In this document: piece after piece, positions 32,826 through 42,037 of the stretch
Numbering within the stretch: position 1 is the stretch's first letter
Layout of the letters: every line of letters begins with the position of its first letter
Assembly (NCBI RefSeq): GCF_963082655.1
Contig: NC_081553.1
Location: 208,944,435 to 209,008,434, forward strand
Length of the DNA: 64,000 bases
Source: Stomoxys calcitrans
Taxonomy: Eukaryota; Arthropoda; Insecta; Diptera; Muscidae
Reading direction: 5' to 3'
Translations under genes and position numbers: made by a program
The notes under the pieces: model-generated
Databases searched by the model: none
What the model was told of the DNA's origin: nothing
What the model saw: the letters and a program-made list of their open reading frames with translations, nothing else

Positions 32826-33499
32826 TTTTTATTTGGATTGGAGAATAGCCACAATCAATCATTGAGGGCAGACATTCATCCAGTACGTCACCAACTAAAC
32901 GATTCAAACGGAATCGAAAGCTTTCGATCTAAAGCAATACCAAAGCTAAGCGCTGTAATATGTTCTAAAATCCATTTTTTGTCCCAAACTATTTTACCAT
33001 TATATTTCCAGTTCCTAAATATTCATAGCATTTGGTACCAAAGGTACCAAAGGGTACATAAACTACCTAAGAAATGCTCACAGAGGACCTCTGTGTGCTA
33101 TATGCCAGAACAAGTTGAGCTACATGGTATTAGGGTGTCAATCTCAATCCCATGACAGCCGGTTCTATGTAACGGATTGACCCGATGGAACCCTTCATTG
33201 GCCAGGGGCTGCGCCTCAGTGTCCGTGTTCTTCCTTATTTCGTATTGGGAGAGGCACACCCCGCAGAGCCTTCACACATGACGGGATTGAAAAGAACCCC
33301 GGACCCTGGTTCTGTTCGTTTTGCTAGAACCGACCGTTGGAAGCAGTGAATGCAATTCCGATCTTGCTCTGCCTTTACGTTACAACGGGAGTATTGTCGC
33401 ACTGAATATGTTGCAAGGTGTTGTGCGAACATAGACAGCATCATCGTGTCCTTTGTCGTCCTCGTCGTCTCCCACTCCGACCTCTCCCGACCGACCCCA

Positions 33500-33890
33500 A
33501 CCCCGGGGTCCAGTGCCTGGAAGAGTTTCTTTCTTGCAATGGAATTGCAATGATCTCCGAGGCAAGATCGATGAGATTGATGATTTAATCAGTCGGAAGA
33601 ACACATTGGTTGCAGCGATCCAGGGGACAAAGCTGACCAAACTGCAGCCTGCACAGTAGTCAAGGATGCACTGTGATGTGTAAGCATCGCAAAAGGAGTA
33701 GAAGTGATGGTTTGGCATTCGTGATACACCATTTCATGCAGAATAGACCCATCTAGCCTGCGTCTGGTGATAGTGACCAGGAGCAGTGCTGCCGAGATAG
33801 AGCTATACAATGTCTACATACCGCAGGTTGATAGTTGTGACCCAATTAATGGCCAAGCTTACGGGACCGATATTAGTGGCTTCATGTCTG
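33500..33890 (+). pseudogene. L2 endonuclease, N-terminal half (catalytic Glu lost)
   Basis: The frame reads GRVSFLQWNCNDLRGKIDEI, DDLISRKNTLVAAIQGTKLT. This matches the Jockey endonuclease start (QWNCNGLRxKxxEL...AIQETKL). The catalytic Glu of QETK is Gly here (about 33624). After a frameshift, EIELYNVYIPQVD and GFMSGHNHLLKVL correspond to the next blocks (ELEVYNIYIPP..., LLxGxNxLVLGDFN), with the GDFN box missing. The domain is broken at about 33890. Confidence 0.85.
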
Positions 33891-34428
33891 GCCATAATCA
33901 CCTGTTAAAAGTGTTGAGGACAGTTGTAAGCTACTCGACTCCAGATAAATCCAAATTCTTCAGCATCAGTGTAGTTATTCCGACGCGGTCCTGGGTCTTG
34001 GATGACTTGGCTCCATTGATGACATTCATAAATTTGACCACCATAAATTGTGATGACTGTCCATCGGCTGGGAGAACACGGATACGGCGAATGGCCCAGC
34101 CATGTCACTCTAGGGATGTTCAATAAATAGATGGTTAAAAAACCTGGTGCTTCTTTTCGTCGCAAAAAGTGAGTGAGGTACTGTCATCCCTTCTTCCGGG
34201 GTTCGAAAGTCACTAAACCGTTGACCACAGATTGCCTACACTGGTATCTAAGTTAGATTGCTTCAAGTATTCCAGCAACATATTCCGCTTACGTGACTTG
34301 TTCATTTCCAGATTCAGTGCGTTGATTCTGGGTTTAGTGGGGTCCATGCAACGAATCCCATCACGCTCTTCTGCAAGTATCATTGCCTGCGCCGGGAAAC
34401 TGCGCCGCACTTGGGGTATTCGACCCGC
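33890..34428 (-). pseudogene. L2 inverted piece: endonuclease-RT linker and RT start
   Basis: Read on the minus strand from 34428 leftward: AGRIPQVRRSFPAQAMILAE, ERDGIRCMDPTKPRINALNL, EYLKQSNLDTSVGNLWSTV, FNHLFIEHP and VINGAKSSKTQDRVGITTLM LKNL. These are, in the correct order, the Jockey linker (HxxAGRIPxVRxxFPxEA, RDxxRxxDPxDPRI, CNLxxGxxxLWxTV) and the RT entry (IxKAKSSKxxGPDGIxxLMLKxL). The flanks on both sides are on the plus strand, so about 540 bp is inverted. Confidence 0.82.
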
Positions 34429-35040
34429 TGGTTTAATGTGGAAGTTGATGGGGAAACAATTCCGACCATCAAGTGTCCCAAAATACTTAGTGTCACATTT
34501 GATTGCTCTCCACATTCTCTCCACATGCCTCAGGAATTTGCGATAAAGTCAAAAGTAGAAAAGAGGACCTCAAGTCACTTGCCGGCAGCACTTGGGGTGC
34601 TGACTAAGAAACCTTGTTGACCACGTACAAAGCAATTGGTCGGTATGTGTTAAGTTATGCAGCGCTAGTGTGGTCTTGCCAACTCTGTGAAACGCAGTGG
34701 AATAAAATTCAGATCTGTCAGAATGCTGCTCTTCGATCTGCGAGTGGATGTCTTCGCAGTTCTCACATGGACCCCCTTCATCGGAAAACAAAGTTTCTCC
34801 CAGTGCGGAGGAACAACTACAGGCTGTCGAAGCAATGCCTTCTGGGCTGTTAGCACAGGGACCACCTAAATCCCCCCCTTGTGGATAGGTATTCGCCGCC
34901 CAGAAGCCTTGAGGTAGAGCTACAGGATCTAGAGGGAGGGGTTCAGCGCTACAAGAGAGAACCTCTAGATCAAGCGGCATATCACGCAGGTCTCAACAAC
35001 ATTCATGCAAACACGATAGCAGAGGCGGTGAAAAGCTAAC
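34429..35040 (+). pseudogene. L2 RT C-terminal / thumb region
   Basis: Frames at 34411-34620 and 34614-34853 read FNVEVDGETIPTIKCPKILS, then LTTYKAIGRYVLSYAALVWS and WNKIQICQNAALRSASGCL. These match the Jockey pattern VDGxxIPTxxxPKILGVTFD, LLTTYKAIGRSVLNYAAPVWS, WxxLQxxQNAALRxxTGC. Further on, after frameshifts, YHAGLNNIHANTIAEAVKS (about 34980-35035) continues the family. Two frameshifts are evident. Confidence 0.85.
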
Positions 35041-35240
35041 GGGTGAATGTGTGGGGAATCAACCAGACTAGAGTCTTTTAAGTCGGAGTCATAGTCAGAG
35101 TCGGCATATCAAGCAGGTCACAACAACATTCATGCAAACACGATAGCAGAGGCGGTGAAAAGCTAACGGGTGAATGTGGTCTGTTGTAATCAGAGCTGCG
35201 AAATCAACCAGACTCGAGTTTTTTAATCCGGAGTCATAGT
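34976..35240 (+). repeat. 127-bp tandem duplication inside L2
   Basis: GGCATATCACGCAGGTCTC at 34976 recurs as GGCATATCAAGCAGGTCAC at 35103. The following ATTCATGCAAACACGATAGC, GAGGCGGTGAAAAGC and AAATCAACCAGACT..GGAGTCATAGTCAGAGTC are shared. The second copy carries an extra ~20 bp. To about 35350 the sequence is dominated by GACTCTGA/GGAGTC words. Confidence 0.85.
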
Positions 35241-35359
35241 CAGAGTCAGACTATTGAACCGGAGTCGAACTTTGGTTCGGTGTTACGTGCGAACTCTGAC
35301 TCTGAGCACGGACTCTGACTTAGACTCCAACACGGGGTCGAAGTCGAGGGCTATACTCC

Positions 35360-35705
35360 GCAGCCTTTGTTGTACCTGAAGAAATGGACCTCCACCGGCA
35401 AACCAGAGCAGTTCTGGCTCAATTACGATCCGGCAGATGTAGCCGCCTCAACTCCTACAGAACAAGACTTGATGTCAACGTTCAGGATGTGTGTCCCGTT
35501 GGTGACCTGGGACGACACGACACACGTCACCTGTTTAGCAGCCCAGCCAGACCCACTCGACTCAGACCCAGATTGTTCTGGATGCAGCCCTCATTAGTCG
35601 CAGAGATCCTGGAACTGAATATTTATTCAAAAAAAACCAAGCGGACGAAAGATGGAATGCAACACTCTGCTACAACAACAACAAACCGCACCCCTTTATC
35701 AAACT
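35360..35705 (+). pseudogene. L2 ORF2 C-terminus (zinc-finger region)
   Basis: One frame reads HRQTRAVLAQLRSGRCSRLN, then DVNVQDVCPVGDLGRHDTRH LFSSPARPTRLRP. Jockey ORF2 proteins end with RxxLAQLRSGxCxRLNSY...CPxC...HDTxHLFxCPAxPTxLxP. Here the second Cys of CPxC is Gly and the HLFxC Cys is Ser, so the putative zinc-binding set is lost. A CTACAACAACAACAAA stretch follows, which may be the element's short 3' tail. Confidence 0.85.
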
Positions 35706-35815
35706 AACCTAGCCTGGTGCTGCATGGTGTCGGACTGTTGATAGTAGACATGGCTGGTGATTTAATTGGTCATTTCTATGACGGCGTGCTGACGAGGAGC
35801 AGTCCAGTTGATACT

Positions 35816-35984
35816 GGAGGCCACCGTAGCTCAGAGGTTAGCAAGTTAGCAAATTTGTCATCGGTGGTTTTCCTCTCCTGATGCTGGCGACATTTGAGAG
35901 GTACTACGAAATTTAAAAGAAAAAAACTTGAGCTTAAACTTGAATCGGACAGCACTCATTGATGCTTGAGAAGTTTGCCTATTT
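35816..35984 (+). mobile_element. SINE copy e, box B deleted
   Basis: Starts GGAGGCCACCGTAGCTCAGAGG (box A-like) but jumps from GGTTAGC to GGTGGTTTTCC, losing box B. The rest follows the family with small deletions, to GAGAAGTTTGCC. Beyond it (35985-36362) lies one isolated A-type monomer (GATATAGCTGCCATATAGAT near 36098) and otherwise unrecognised DNA. Confidence 0.8.
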
Positions 35985-36362
35985 TGGGTTAAGCAGCTGT
36001 ACATAGGCTGAAGGATTCAGCAAATTTGGCACATTGAGTTCGTGTAGATCCCTACCCATTCTTCTTAAATGTGGTTCAAATCTGATCTTATTTGGATATA
36101 GCTGCCATATAGATCGATTAAAGGAGTACTTTTCATCCGATTTCGATGAAATTTGAAACAGTGAGCCTTGGTACCCTCTTACACTCCGTTACGTAACGTT
36201 CTAAGGCTAACACTACAGACTTAAGGTCTTCGAGTGAAACGGCTAGACTTGCAACATCAAAATGCGCAGACTTGGAGTGGACCTGGTTCACATGCGATAC
36301 GCTTTTCTATGCTTTGAAACGCTCTTTCATGACTGTAAATTAACGAGCTAACATTAAACTTC

Positions 36363-37840
36363 GGATGGCCATCGTAGCGCAGAGGTTAGCATGTCCGCCT
36401 ATGAAGCTGAATGCCCGGGTTCGAATCCTGGCGAGACCATTCGAAAACTAGTAAAAGCGTGCTAAGTTCGGCCGGGCCGAATCTTATATACCCTCCACCA
36501 TGGATCGCATTTGTCGAGTTGTTATCCCGGCATCTCTTCTTAGGCTAAAAAGGATATAAGAAAAGAGTTGCTCTGCTATTAAAACGATATCAAGATATGG
36601 TCCGGTTCGGACCACAATTAAATTATATGTTGGAGACCTGTGTAAAATTTCAGCCAATTCGTATAAGAATTGCGCCCATTGGAGCTCACGAAGTAAAATA
36701 GAGAGAACGATTTATATGGGATCTGTATCGGGCTATAGACCGATTCAGAACATAATAAACACGTTTGCTGATGGTCATGAGAGGATCCGTCGTACAAAAT
36801 TTCAGGCATATCGGATAATAATTGCGACCTCTAGGGGTCAAGAAGTCAAGTTCCCAGATCGGTTTATATGGCAGCTATATCAGGTTATAAACCGATTTGA
36901 ACCTTATTTGACACAGTTGTTGAAAGTAAAAATAAAATACGTCATGCAAAATTTCAGCCAAATCGGATAGGAATTGCGGCCTCTAGAAGCTCAAGAAGTC
37001 AAATCACCAGATCTGTTTATATGACAGCTATATCAGGTTATGGGCCGATTTGAACCATACTTGGCACAGTTGTTGGATATCATGACGAAATACTTCGTGC
37101 AAAAACTCATTCAAATCGGATAAGGATTGTGCCCTCTAGAGGCTCAAGAAGTCAAGACCCAAGATCGGTGTATATGGCAGCTATATCAGGTTATGAACCG
37201 ATTTAAACCATACTTGGCACAGTTGTTGGATATCATAACAAAACACGTCGTGCAAAATTTCATTCCAATCGGATAAGACTTGCGCACTCTAGAGGCTCAA
37301 GAAGTCAAGACCCTAGATCGGTTTATATGGCAGCTATATCAAAACATGGACCGATATGGCCCATTTACAATACCAACCGACCTACACTAATAAGAAGTAT
37401 TTGTGCAAAATTTCAAGCGGCTAGCTTTACTCCTTCGGAAGTTAGCGTGCTTTCGACAGACAGACGGACGGACGGACGGACATGGCTATATCGACATAAA
37501 ATGTCGCGACGATCAAGAATATTTATACTTTATGGGGTCTCAGGCGAATATTTCGAGTAGTTACAAACAGAATGACGAAATTAGTATACCCCCCATCTTA
37601 TGGTGGAGGGTATAAAAATTTCAGCAGTGGTTTTTCCCTTCTAATGCTGGCAACATTTGTGAGGCACTCTGCCATATAAAACTTCTCTCCAAAGAGGTGT
37701 CGCACTGCGGCACACCGTTCGGACTCGGCTATAAAAAGGAAGCTTAAACTTGAATCGGACTGCACTCATTGCTATGTGAGAAGTTTGCCACTGTTCCTTA
37801 ATGGAATGTTAATGGCCAACATTTGCATTTGCAACATGAA
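36363..37840 (+). mobile_element. SINE copy f, split by a DINE-like element
   Basis: The head 36363-36447 is a well-preserved tRNA-like part: TAGCGCAGAGGTTAGC (box A) and GGTTCGAATCC (box B). The body and tail resume at about 37616 (TTTCAGCAGTGGTTTTTCCC) and run to TTTGCATTTG near 37840. The intervening 1.17 kb is a complete DINE-like element in minus orientation. Confidence 0.92.
36448..37615 (-). mobile_element. DINE-like element with B monomers, complete, inside a SINE
   Basis: Left (its 3' side): AGTAAAAGCGTGCTAAG, hairpin TTCGGCCGGGCCGAA, TATATACCCTCCACCATGG. The core has about five B monomers on the minus strand. Right: GAAAGCACGCTAAC on the complement, the ACAGACAGACGGACGGACGG tract, ATATTTATACTTTATGGGG, GTTACAAACAGAATGACG, and CATCTTATGGTGGAGGGTAT. 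The flanks are continuous SINE sequence with A residues at both sides, so both termini are defined to within a few bases. Confidence 0.92.
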
Positions 37841-37935
37841 ACCTCTTCACGGATATATTGGTGAACTTGGTGAACCAACTTCAAAACCGCTATAGTTCGA
37901 TTAGGAAGTCTTTCCGCTAACGTGATTCATTTGTT

Positions 37936-38345
37936 TATGCTTTTCGTGCTTATATACTACGATTCGTCGTGTGTGCGATTTGATCGCTTATGAGTTTAGT
38001 TTACTTACTCGATTCGTTCGCTTATGCGAATGATTGGGTCAATTATGCAAATTTTTTCGCTTAAGCGGTTTATTCGCTTAAGCGATTCATTCGTTTAAGC
38101 GAATCATTCGTTTAAACGATTCATTCGTTTAAGCGATTCGTTCGCTTACAAGACTTGTATGCTTACAGAACTTGTTCGCTTACTATTTGTGCGCTTACAT
38201 TCTCTTACGCTAATCGTTTGCTTACGAAAATTGTTCGCAAACAAAATTAGTTCGCTTATGCGTGTAATTCGCTTAAGCGATAACTTTGTTTAGGAGATTA
38301 GTTCAGTTATAAGTTTCATTGCATATACGAATCGTTGGTTAACGC
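37936..38345. repeat. 17-bp palindromic satellite
   Basis: A tandem array with a clean 17-bp period at 38070-38150 (CGTTTAAGCGATTCATT type). The centre of the unit is the 10-bp perfect palindrome CGCTTAAGCG. Flanks become degenerate (GCTTACAAGACTTGTATGC and similar) but keep TTCGCTTA words. Like the 22-bp satellite at the window start it contains TAAGC and is self-complementary, but the units are otherwise different. Confidence 0.87.
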
Positions 38346-39680
38346 TATTAAATTCTTGTTTCAAACTTTGACAAAATGGGTGCTTTAAAGAGTTTTGTGG
38401 AAAAAATGTTTTAATAAAAACATTTCACTAAATTCGAGTTCCGTTCAGAAAATTTCTTTACAATTTTAACTCCATGCGCATTCATAACTGCTGACTTGGC
38501 CCCAGTAGCGCCACTGTGTAGTTTTTGGAGCATTTCATTCAAATTGTACCGCCATAGAAAAAGAGAATATTAGGAAGGACGGTAGTCCTTGTGCTCTTCT
38601 TTTTTTTTTTTTGATTTTTGGGTAACACTCGGCCATAGTGGACATTCGCGTTGGTTCAAATTGATGCGTTTGCCAAGAAGGATGGCGGCAATGGTGGACC
38701 ATGAGGCAACGAACGCCACAATCATTAAGGAAAAGCAACAAGACGACGATGAAAAAAGCATTTGGAAAAGCAAAAAAATAAAAAAAAGACGACAACCATA
38801 GAGTATGCGTTTGGTAAAAAGCCTGCTGTCATATAGAGACGCACTAATACGAATGCAAAACAAAACGCAGCAAAGCATCACCATGAACCAGAGTAAGGCA
38901 TGAGAGAAACAAAACCTCAAGCCCAAGTCCCCAACTAACAAAGTCGCACTCCCCCCACCCCCCTTATCCCAATCACCTCTTAATAAATTCAAAATTTTTC
39001 TTTTTATGAGATGTCAGCCAAAAAGAGAGTGAGAGCGAGAGAGAGAGAGAGAGACAAAGGCAAACACAAAGAAGAAAACAACGCCGTTAGGAGTGAGAAT
39101 TCATTTAGGGCTATGTATGTGTGCATGCTGGTATTGGCCAGCAACAACAACAACAGCAGCAGCAGCAGCAATAATCATAGTGGCGTCATCGAGGCGATTA
39201 TCATGCTGGCTATGATGAGCCTGATGTTTTGTTAAAATTGTTTTAATTTTTTGCCAGCTTCTGATTTGTTACAATTCGGCTTTTGGTCGTCCTTTGTCGC
39301 CTTAAAAAAGCCTATGATTTGTAATCATAATTTTTTACCTCAACCTGGCCTGGATTGCTCTGCTTTGCGACAGTTTCCCTTGTGACTTTACTCTTTGGTC
39401 TGCAGATTTTATGTCAGTCTTCAGCTCAGAACATTGACAAACCAAAACATGGAGGAGGAGGAAAAAAATAAAAATTCTTTTCTTTGGTAGGATTTTTTCT
39501 TCGTTTTGGTTTTTTTTTAATAAAAATTGCATTTTGTTACAACATTCTCTAATGAAATGGGAGGTCATTGTCATTTCATCATCATGTTTGAAACCCTTCG
39601 AAACTGGCGATTAGTATTCTCCAAAGTTATTGGCGGTACTTTGTCATATTGGCTTCTCCGGATCGATAGGTAAGAATAGT
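38346..39680. other. Non-repetitive stretch with microsatellites
   Basis: Holds a T-run near 38600, a (GA)n run at about 39032-39053 and a CAA/CAG run at about 39141-39172. Open frames of 70-140 codons on both strands overlap and show no motif. The CAA/CAG run translates as Asn/Ser and lies in a frame of only 74 codons. Host exon not excluded, but I see no splice-consistent support. Confidence 0.45.
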
Positions 39681-39779
39681 TTAGGTTAGGCCAGGTTTAA
39701 GTGGCAGTCTGCCATCAGACTAACTTTGACGTTTTCGCCCATTGCGATATCACAGAAACAGAAGAAGGAAGATTATCTT

Positions 39780-40170
39780 CTAATTCCTAACCTTGAACCA
39801 TCCAGATTGCCTTAAAAAGCCAACAACTTGTGAATGTTCAAATCCGCTAAATCAGACGGATTCTCAAAGAAATGGGAATCTAAAGTGGAACTCCTTTTGA
39901 CGTCCAGTTCGGGACACACACACAGAAGGTGTTCTATAGTCTCTTCTTCTTCGATGTCCCTACAGCTTCTGCAAAAGTCGTTGCTGGCAACCTTCAGTCT
40001 GTCAGCATGTTTTGCGACTAGACATTGACCTGTCATGACGTACACAATGACTGAGATGTCTGCTCTAGCCAGTGGTAGCAAAGCAGAAGACCTCTTCAAG
40101 TCTAGATTAGGCCACTTAGTTTTGGAATGCTCACATCTCCCTCTTTGTGACCTTTCTATCATTCGTTGTC
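39780..40170 (-). pseudogene. L3 ORF2 C-terminus with CCHC-type zinc finger
   Basis: The frame at 39812-40162 reads HSKTKWPNLDLKRSSALLPL, MTGQCLVAKHADRLKVASND and FCRSCRDIEEEETIEHLLCVCPEL. The C-x2-C-x10-H-x2-C spacing is intact and is a known terminal feature of RNase H-bearing LINE ORF2 proteins (TGHxxxxxHxxRLGIxxxxxCRxC...ETxEHLLCxCPAL). This piece is open for over 110 codons, and it is the best-preserved part of L3. Confidence 0.87.
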
Positions 40171-40236
40171 CTTCGGAACTGGTGCTGAAAACTTAGCTTA
40201 CATGTCGCTAGAGGCATACCAAGGAGTGGGTTGTTC

Positions 40237-40500
40237 CTAGTCTCGCAAGCTCTTCCGCTTTACAAATCCCTGGCATATCTCTGTGGCCCAGCACCCAGAA
40301 CATGTGAATTTTGAACTGTTCAGCCATCTCGTTGAGAGATCTGCTACAGTCGAGGGCGAAAATATGTTCTCCAGGGATTTAATAGCTGTCTGGCTCTCTA
40401 AGAGGATATTTATGCCAATCGTCGTTACGACATTATATCTTTTAATTGCAAGGATCTCCGCTTGATACACACTGCAGTGGTCGATACGACCACTTTTAGA
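40237..40500 (-). pseudogene. L3 RNase H fragment
   Basis: The minus-strand frame reads VYQAEILAIKR followed by LLESQTAIKSLENIF, corresponding to the VFQAEVxAI and xxSDSQAAIKAL blocks of RNase H. The second-block aspartate is Glu here. The preceding TDGSK block is not clear. Downstream, WATEICQGFVKRKSLRD retains only traces of the GHxGxxGNExAD region. Confidence 0.75.
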
Positions 40501-40639
40501 ACTTTAGAATACACACAAAAGCCCACCTGGTGGACTTGCCTTTACTATATGCCTGCTGCTGATGCGACAGCCGATCTCCAAGGTTTTTTGCCCTAAGATA
40601 TGTTTCTATCAACCTCTCAAGAGTCTTCAGCATAAAGGA

Positions 40640-41180
40640 TGACAGACTTAAAGGACGAAAATCGTTCGCCTTGGTGTGGTAAGTCTTACCTGCTTTTGGG
40701 ATTAAAAATTAGCTTCGCGTCCCTCCATCCCACAGGAATATATTGGGTTGCCCAAAAAGTAATTGCGGATTTTTTAAAAGAAAGTAAATGCATTTTTAAT
40801 AAAACTTAAAATGAACTTTAATCAAATATACTTTTTTACACTTTTTTTCTAAAGCAAGCTAAAAGTAACAGCTGATAACTGAAAGAAGAAAGAATGCAAT
40901 TACAGAGTCACAAGCTGTGAAAAAAATTTTCAACGCCGACTATATGAAAAAACCGCAATTACTTTTTGGGCAACCCAATATGACATGCTGATACAAGCAG
41001 AGTATATCTCCCTAAGCCAGGGAATCAGTCTATCAGGCACAGCTTGTAATTCAACCGGTGATACATCACCAGGGCCTGGCAAAATTCCTTTGGGCGATAA
41101 GAAGTTTCGCCCAAAGGATTTTCGGCTCAGACATAATTTCCCTAATAACCTCAGAACAATGGTATGCATGCAGTGACAAC
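40640..41180 (-). pseudogene. L3 reverse transcriptase entry, interrupted by MITE
   Basis: On the minus strand: ILPGPGDVSPVELQAVPDRL, IPWLREIYSACISMSY (to about 40981), then after the MITE IPVGWRDAKLIFNPKSR and, with frameshifts, a decayed DFxSFKSVILxAED-type stretch. This is the LINE pattern SPGPDGIxPAxLQ...LxxIFxxCLxxGYIPxxWRxAxVVFIPKxGK. Removing the MITE and one TA joins MSY to IPVGW in frame, so the MITE entered a TAT tyrosine codon. Confidence 0.83.
40743..40978. mobile_element. MITE copy 4, inside L3 RT
   Basis: 236 bp, TTGGGTTGCCC to GGGCAACCCAA, with TA at 40741 and 40979. The two 32-bp inverted ends include CCCAAAAAGTAATTGCGG. Nearly identical to copies 1, 3 and 5. Confidence 0.95.
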
Positions 41181-41364
41181 CATTTCTGACGCCACTATGT
41201 TCGTTGGAGAATTTCCCGGGAAATGTGTATCAATGAGTAGTTCTAGTGTTTCCTCACTAGACATTGTCCATACATACTCTGACTTCTGAATATACCCCCC
41301 CTCCCCCATAAAGGGTCTAGAGGACAGAATCGTCTATAGCCTAGACGCCTCCGCCTAGACGCCT

Positions 41365-41899
41365 CCGTCCGTCCTTCCGTCCGTCCTTCCGTCAGTCCTT
41401 CCGTCCGTTCTTCCGTCCGTCCTTCCGTCCGTCCTTCCGTCCGTCCTTCCGTCCGTTCTTCCGTCCGTCCTTCCGTCCGTCCTTTCGTCCGTCCTTCCGT
41501 CCGTCCTTCCGTCCGTCCTTCCGTCCGTCCTTCCGTCCGTCCTTCCGTCCGTCCTTCCGTCCGTCCTTCCGTCCGTCCTTCCGTCCGTCCTTCCGTCCGT
41601 CCTTCCGTCCGTCCTTCCGTCCGTCCTTCCGTCCGTCCTTCCGTCCGTCCTTCCGTCCGTCCTTCCGTCCGTCCTTCCGTCCGTCCTTCCGTCCGTCCTT
41701 CCGTCCGTCCTTCCGTCCGTCCTTCCGTCCGTCCTTCCGTCCGTCCTTCCGTCCGTCCTTCCGTCCGTCCTTCCGTCCGTCCTTCCGTCCGTCCTTCCGT
41801 CCGTCCTTCCGTCCGTCCTTCCGTCCGTCCTTCCGTCCGTCCTTCCGTCCGTCCTTCCGTCCGTCCTTCCGTCCGTCCTTCCGTCCGTCCTTCCGTCCG
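41365..41899. repeat. 12-bp minisatellite (CCGTCCGTCCTT)n
   Basis: About 44 copies with very few variants. All minus-strand frames translate as Thr/Lys-Asp-Gly-Arg repeats, so the 184-codon frames are artefacts. At the left is a 14-bp duplicated GCCTAGACGCCTCC. Its position corresponds to the short CCGTCCGT tract normally present in the left block of B-type DINE-like elements, and B monomers follow at 42038. Confidence 0.96.
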
Positions 41900-42037
41900 G
41901 CGAGACCATCAGAAAACTCGGCTATAAAAAGGAGGCTCCTTATCATTGAACTTAAAACTTGAATCGGACTGCACTCATTGATATATGAGAAGTTTGCCCC
42001 TGTTCCTTAGTGGAATGTTCATGGGAAAAATTTGTAT
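41900..42037 (+). mobile_element. SINE copy g, partial
   Basis: Begins inside the head at GCGAGACCATCAGAAAA, jumps directly to CTCGGCTATAAAAAGGAGG, and runs to TGTTCATGGGAAAAATTTG. It lies between the 12-bp array and the TAGGTCG block of the DINE-like element, replacing the usual GAAAGCACGCTAAC segment. Confidence 0.82.

Larger units (their letters stand above)
33150..35710 (+). mobile_element. Jockey-type LINE copy L2, rearranged
   Basis: An ORF2 remnant without RNase H. On the plus strand it has the endonuclease N-terminal half (33500-33890), then an inverted piece (33890-34428, minus strand) with the endonuclease-RT linker and RT start, then plus-strand RT C-terminal parts (34429-35040) and the terminal zinc-finger region (35360-35700). 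The RT palm with YADD is absent. The 5' boundary near 33150 is set by GC-rich sequence typical of LINE 5' parts and is approximate. The order cannot give a protein; it is dead. Confidence 0.85.
39682..41190 (-). mobile_element. LINE copy L3 (RT to RNase H to zinc finger), deleted, with MITE
   Basis: Read on the minus strand from 41180 leftward: RT entry, MITE copy 4, RT continuation, a deletion of most of the RT palm, an RNase H fragment, and the C-terminal zinc-finger end. The likely 3' UTR contains TTAGTCTGATGGCAGACTGCC. It belongs to the RNase H-bearing LINE group; it is distinct from L2 and differs from L4 in detail. Non-functional. Confidence 0.83.

Noticed and set aside
36380..36440. 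tRNA gene candidate with clear box A and box B
   Set aside because: It is the head of a dispersed SINE; the arms do not form a good cloverleaf and the same head recurs many times with SINE bodies.
39011..39235. 74-codon frame with Asn/Ser run as a host exon
   Set aside because: Run comes from a CAA/CAG microsatellite; there are no conserved flanking residues or convincing splice context.
41355..41946. 184-codon TDGR and KDGR frames
   Set aside because: They follow from the 12-bp repeat, which is stop-free in these frames; there is no promoter, intron or conserved flank.
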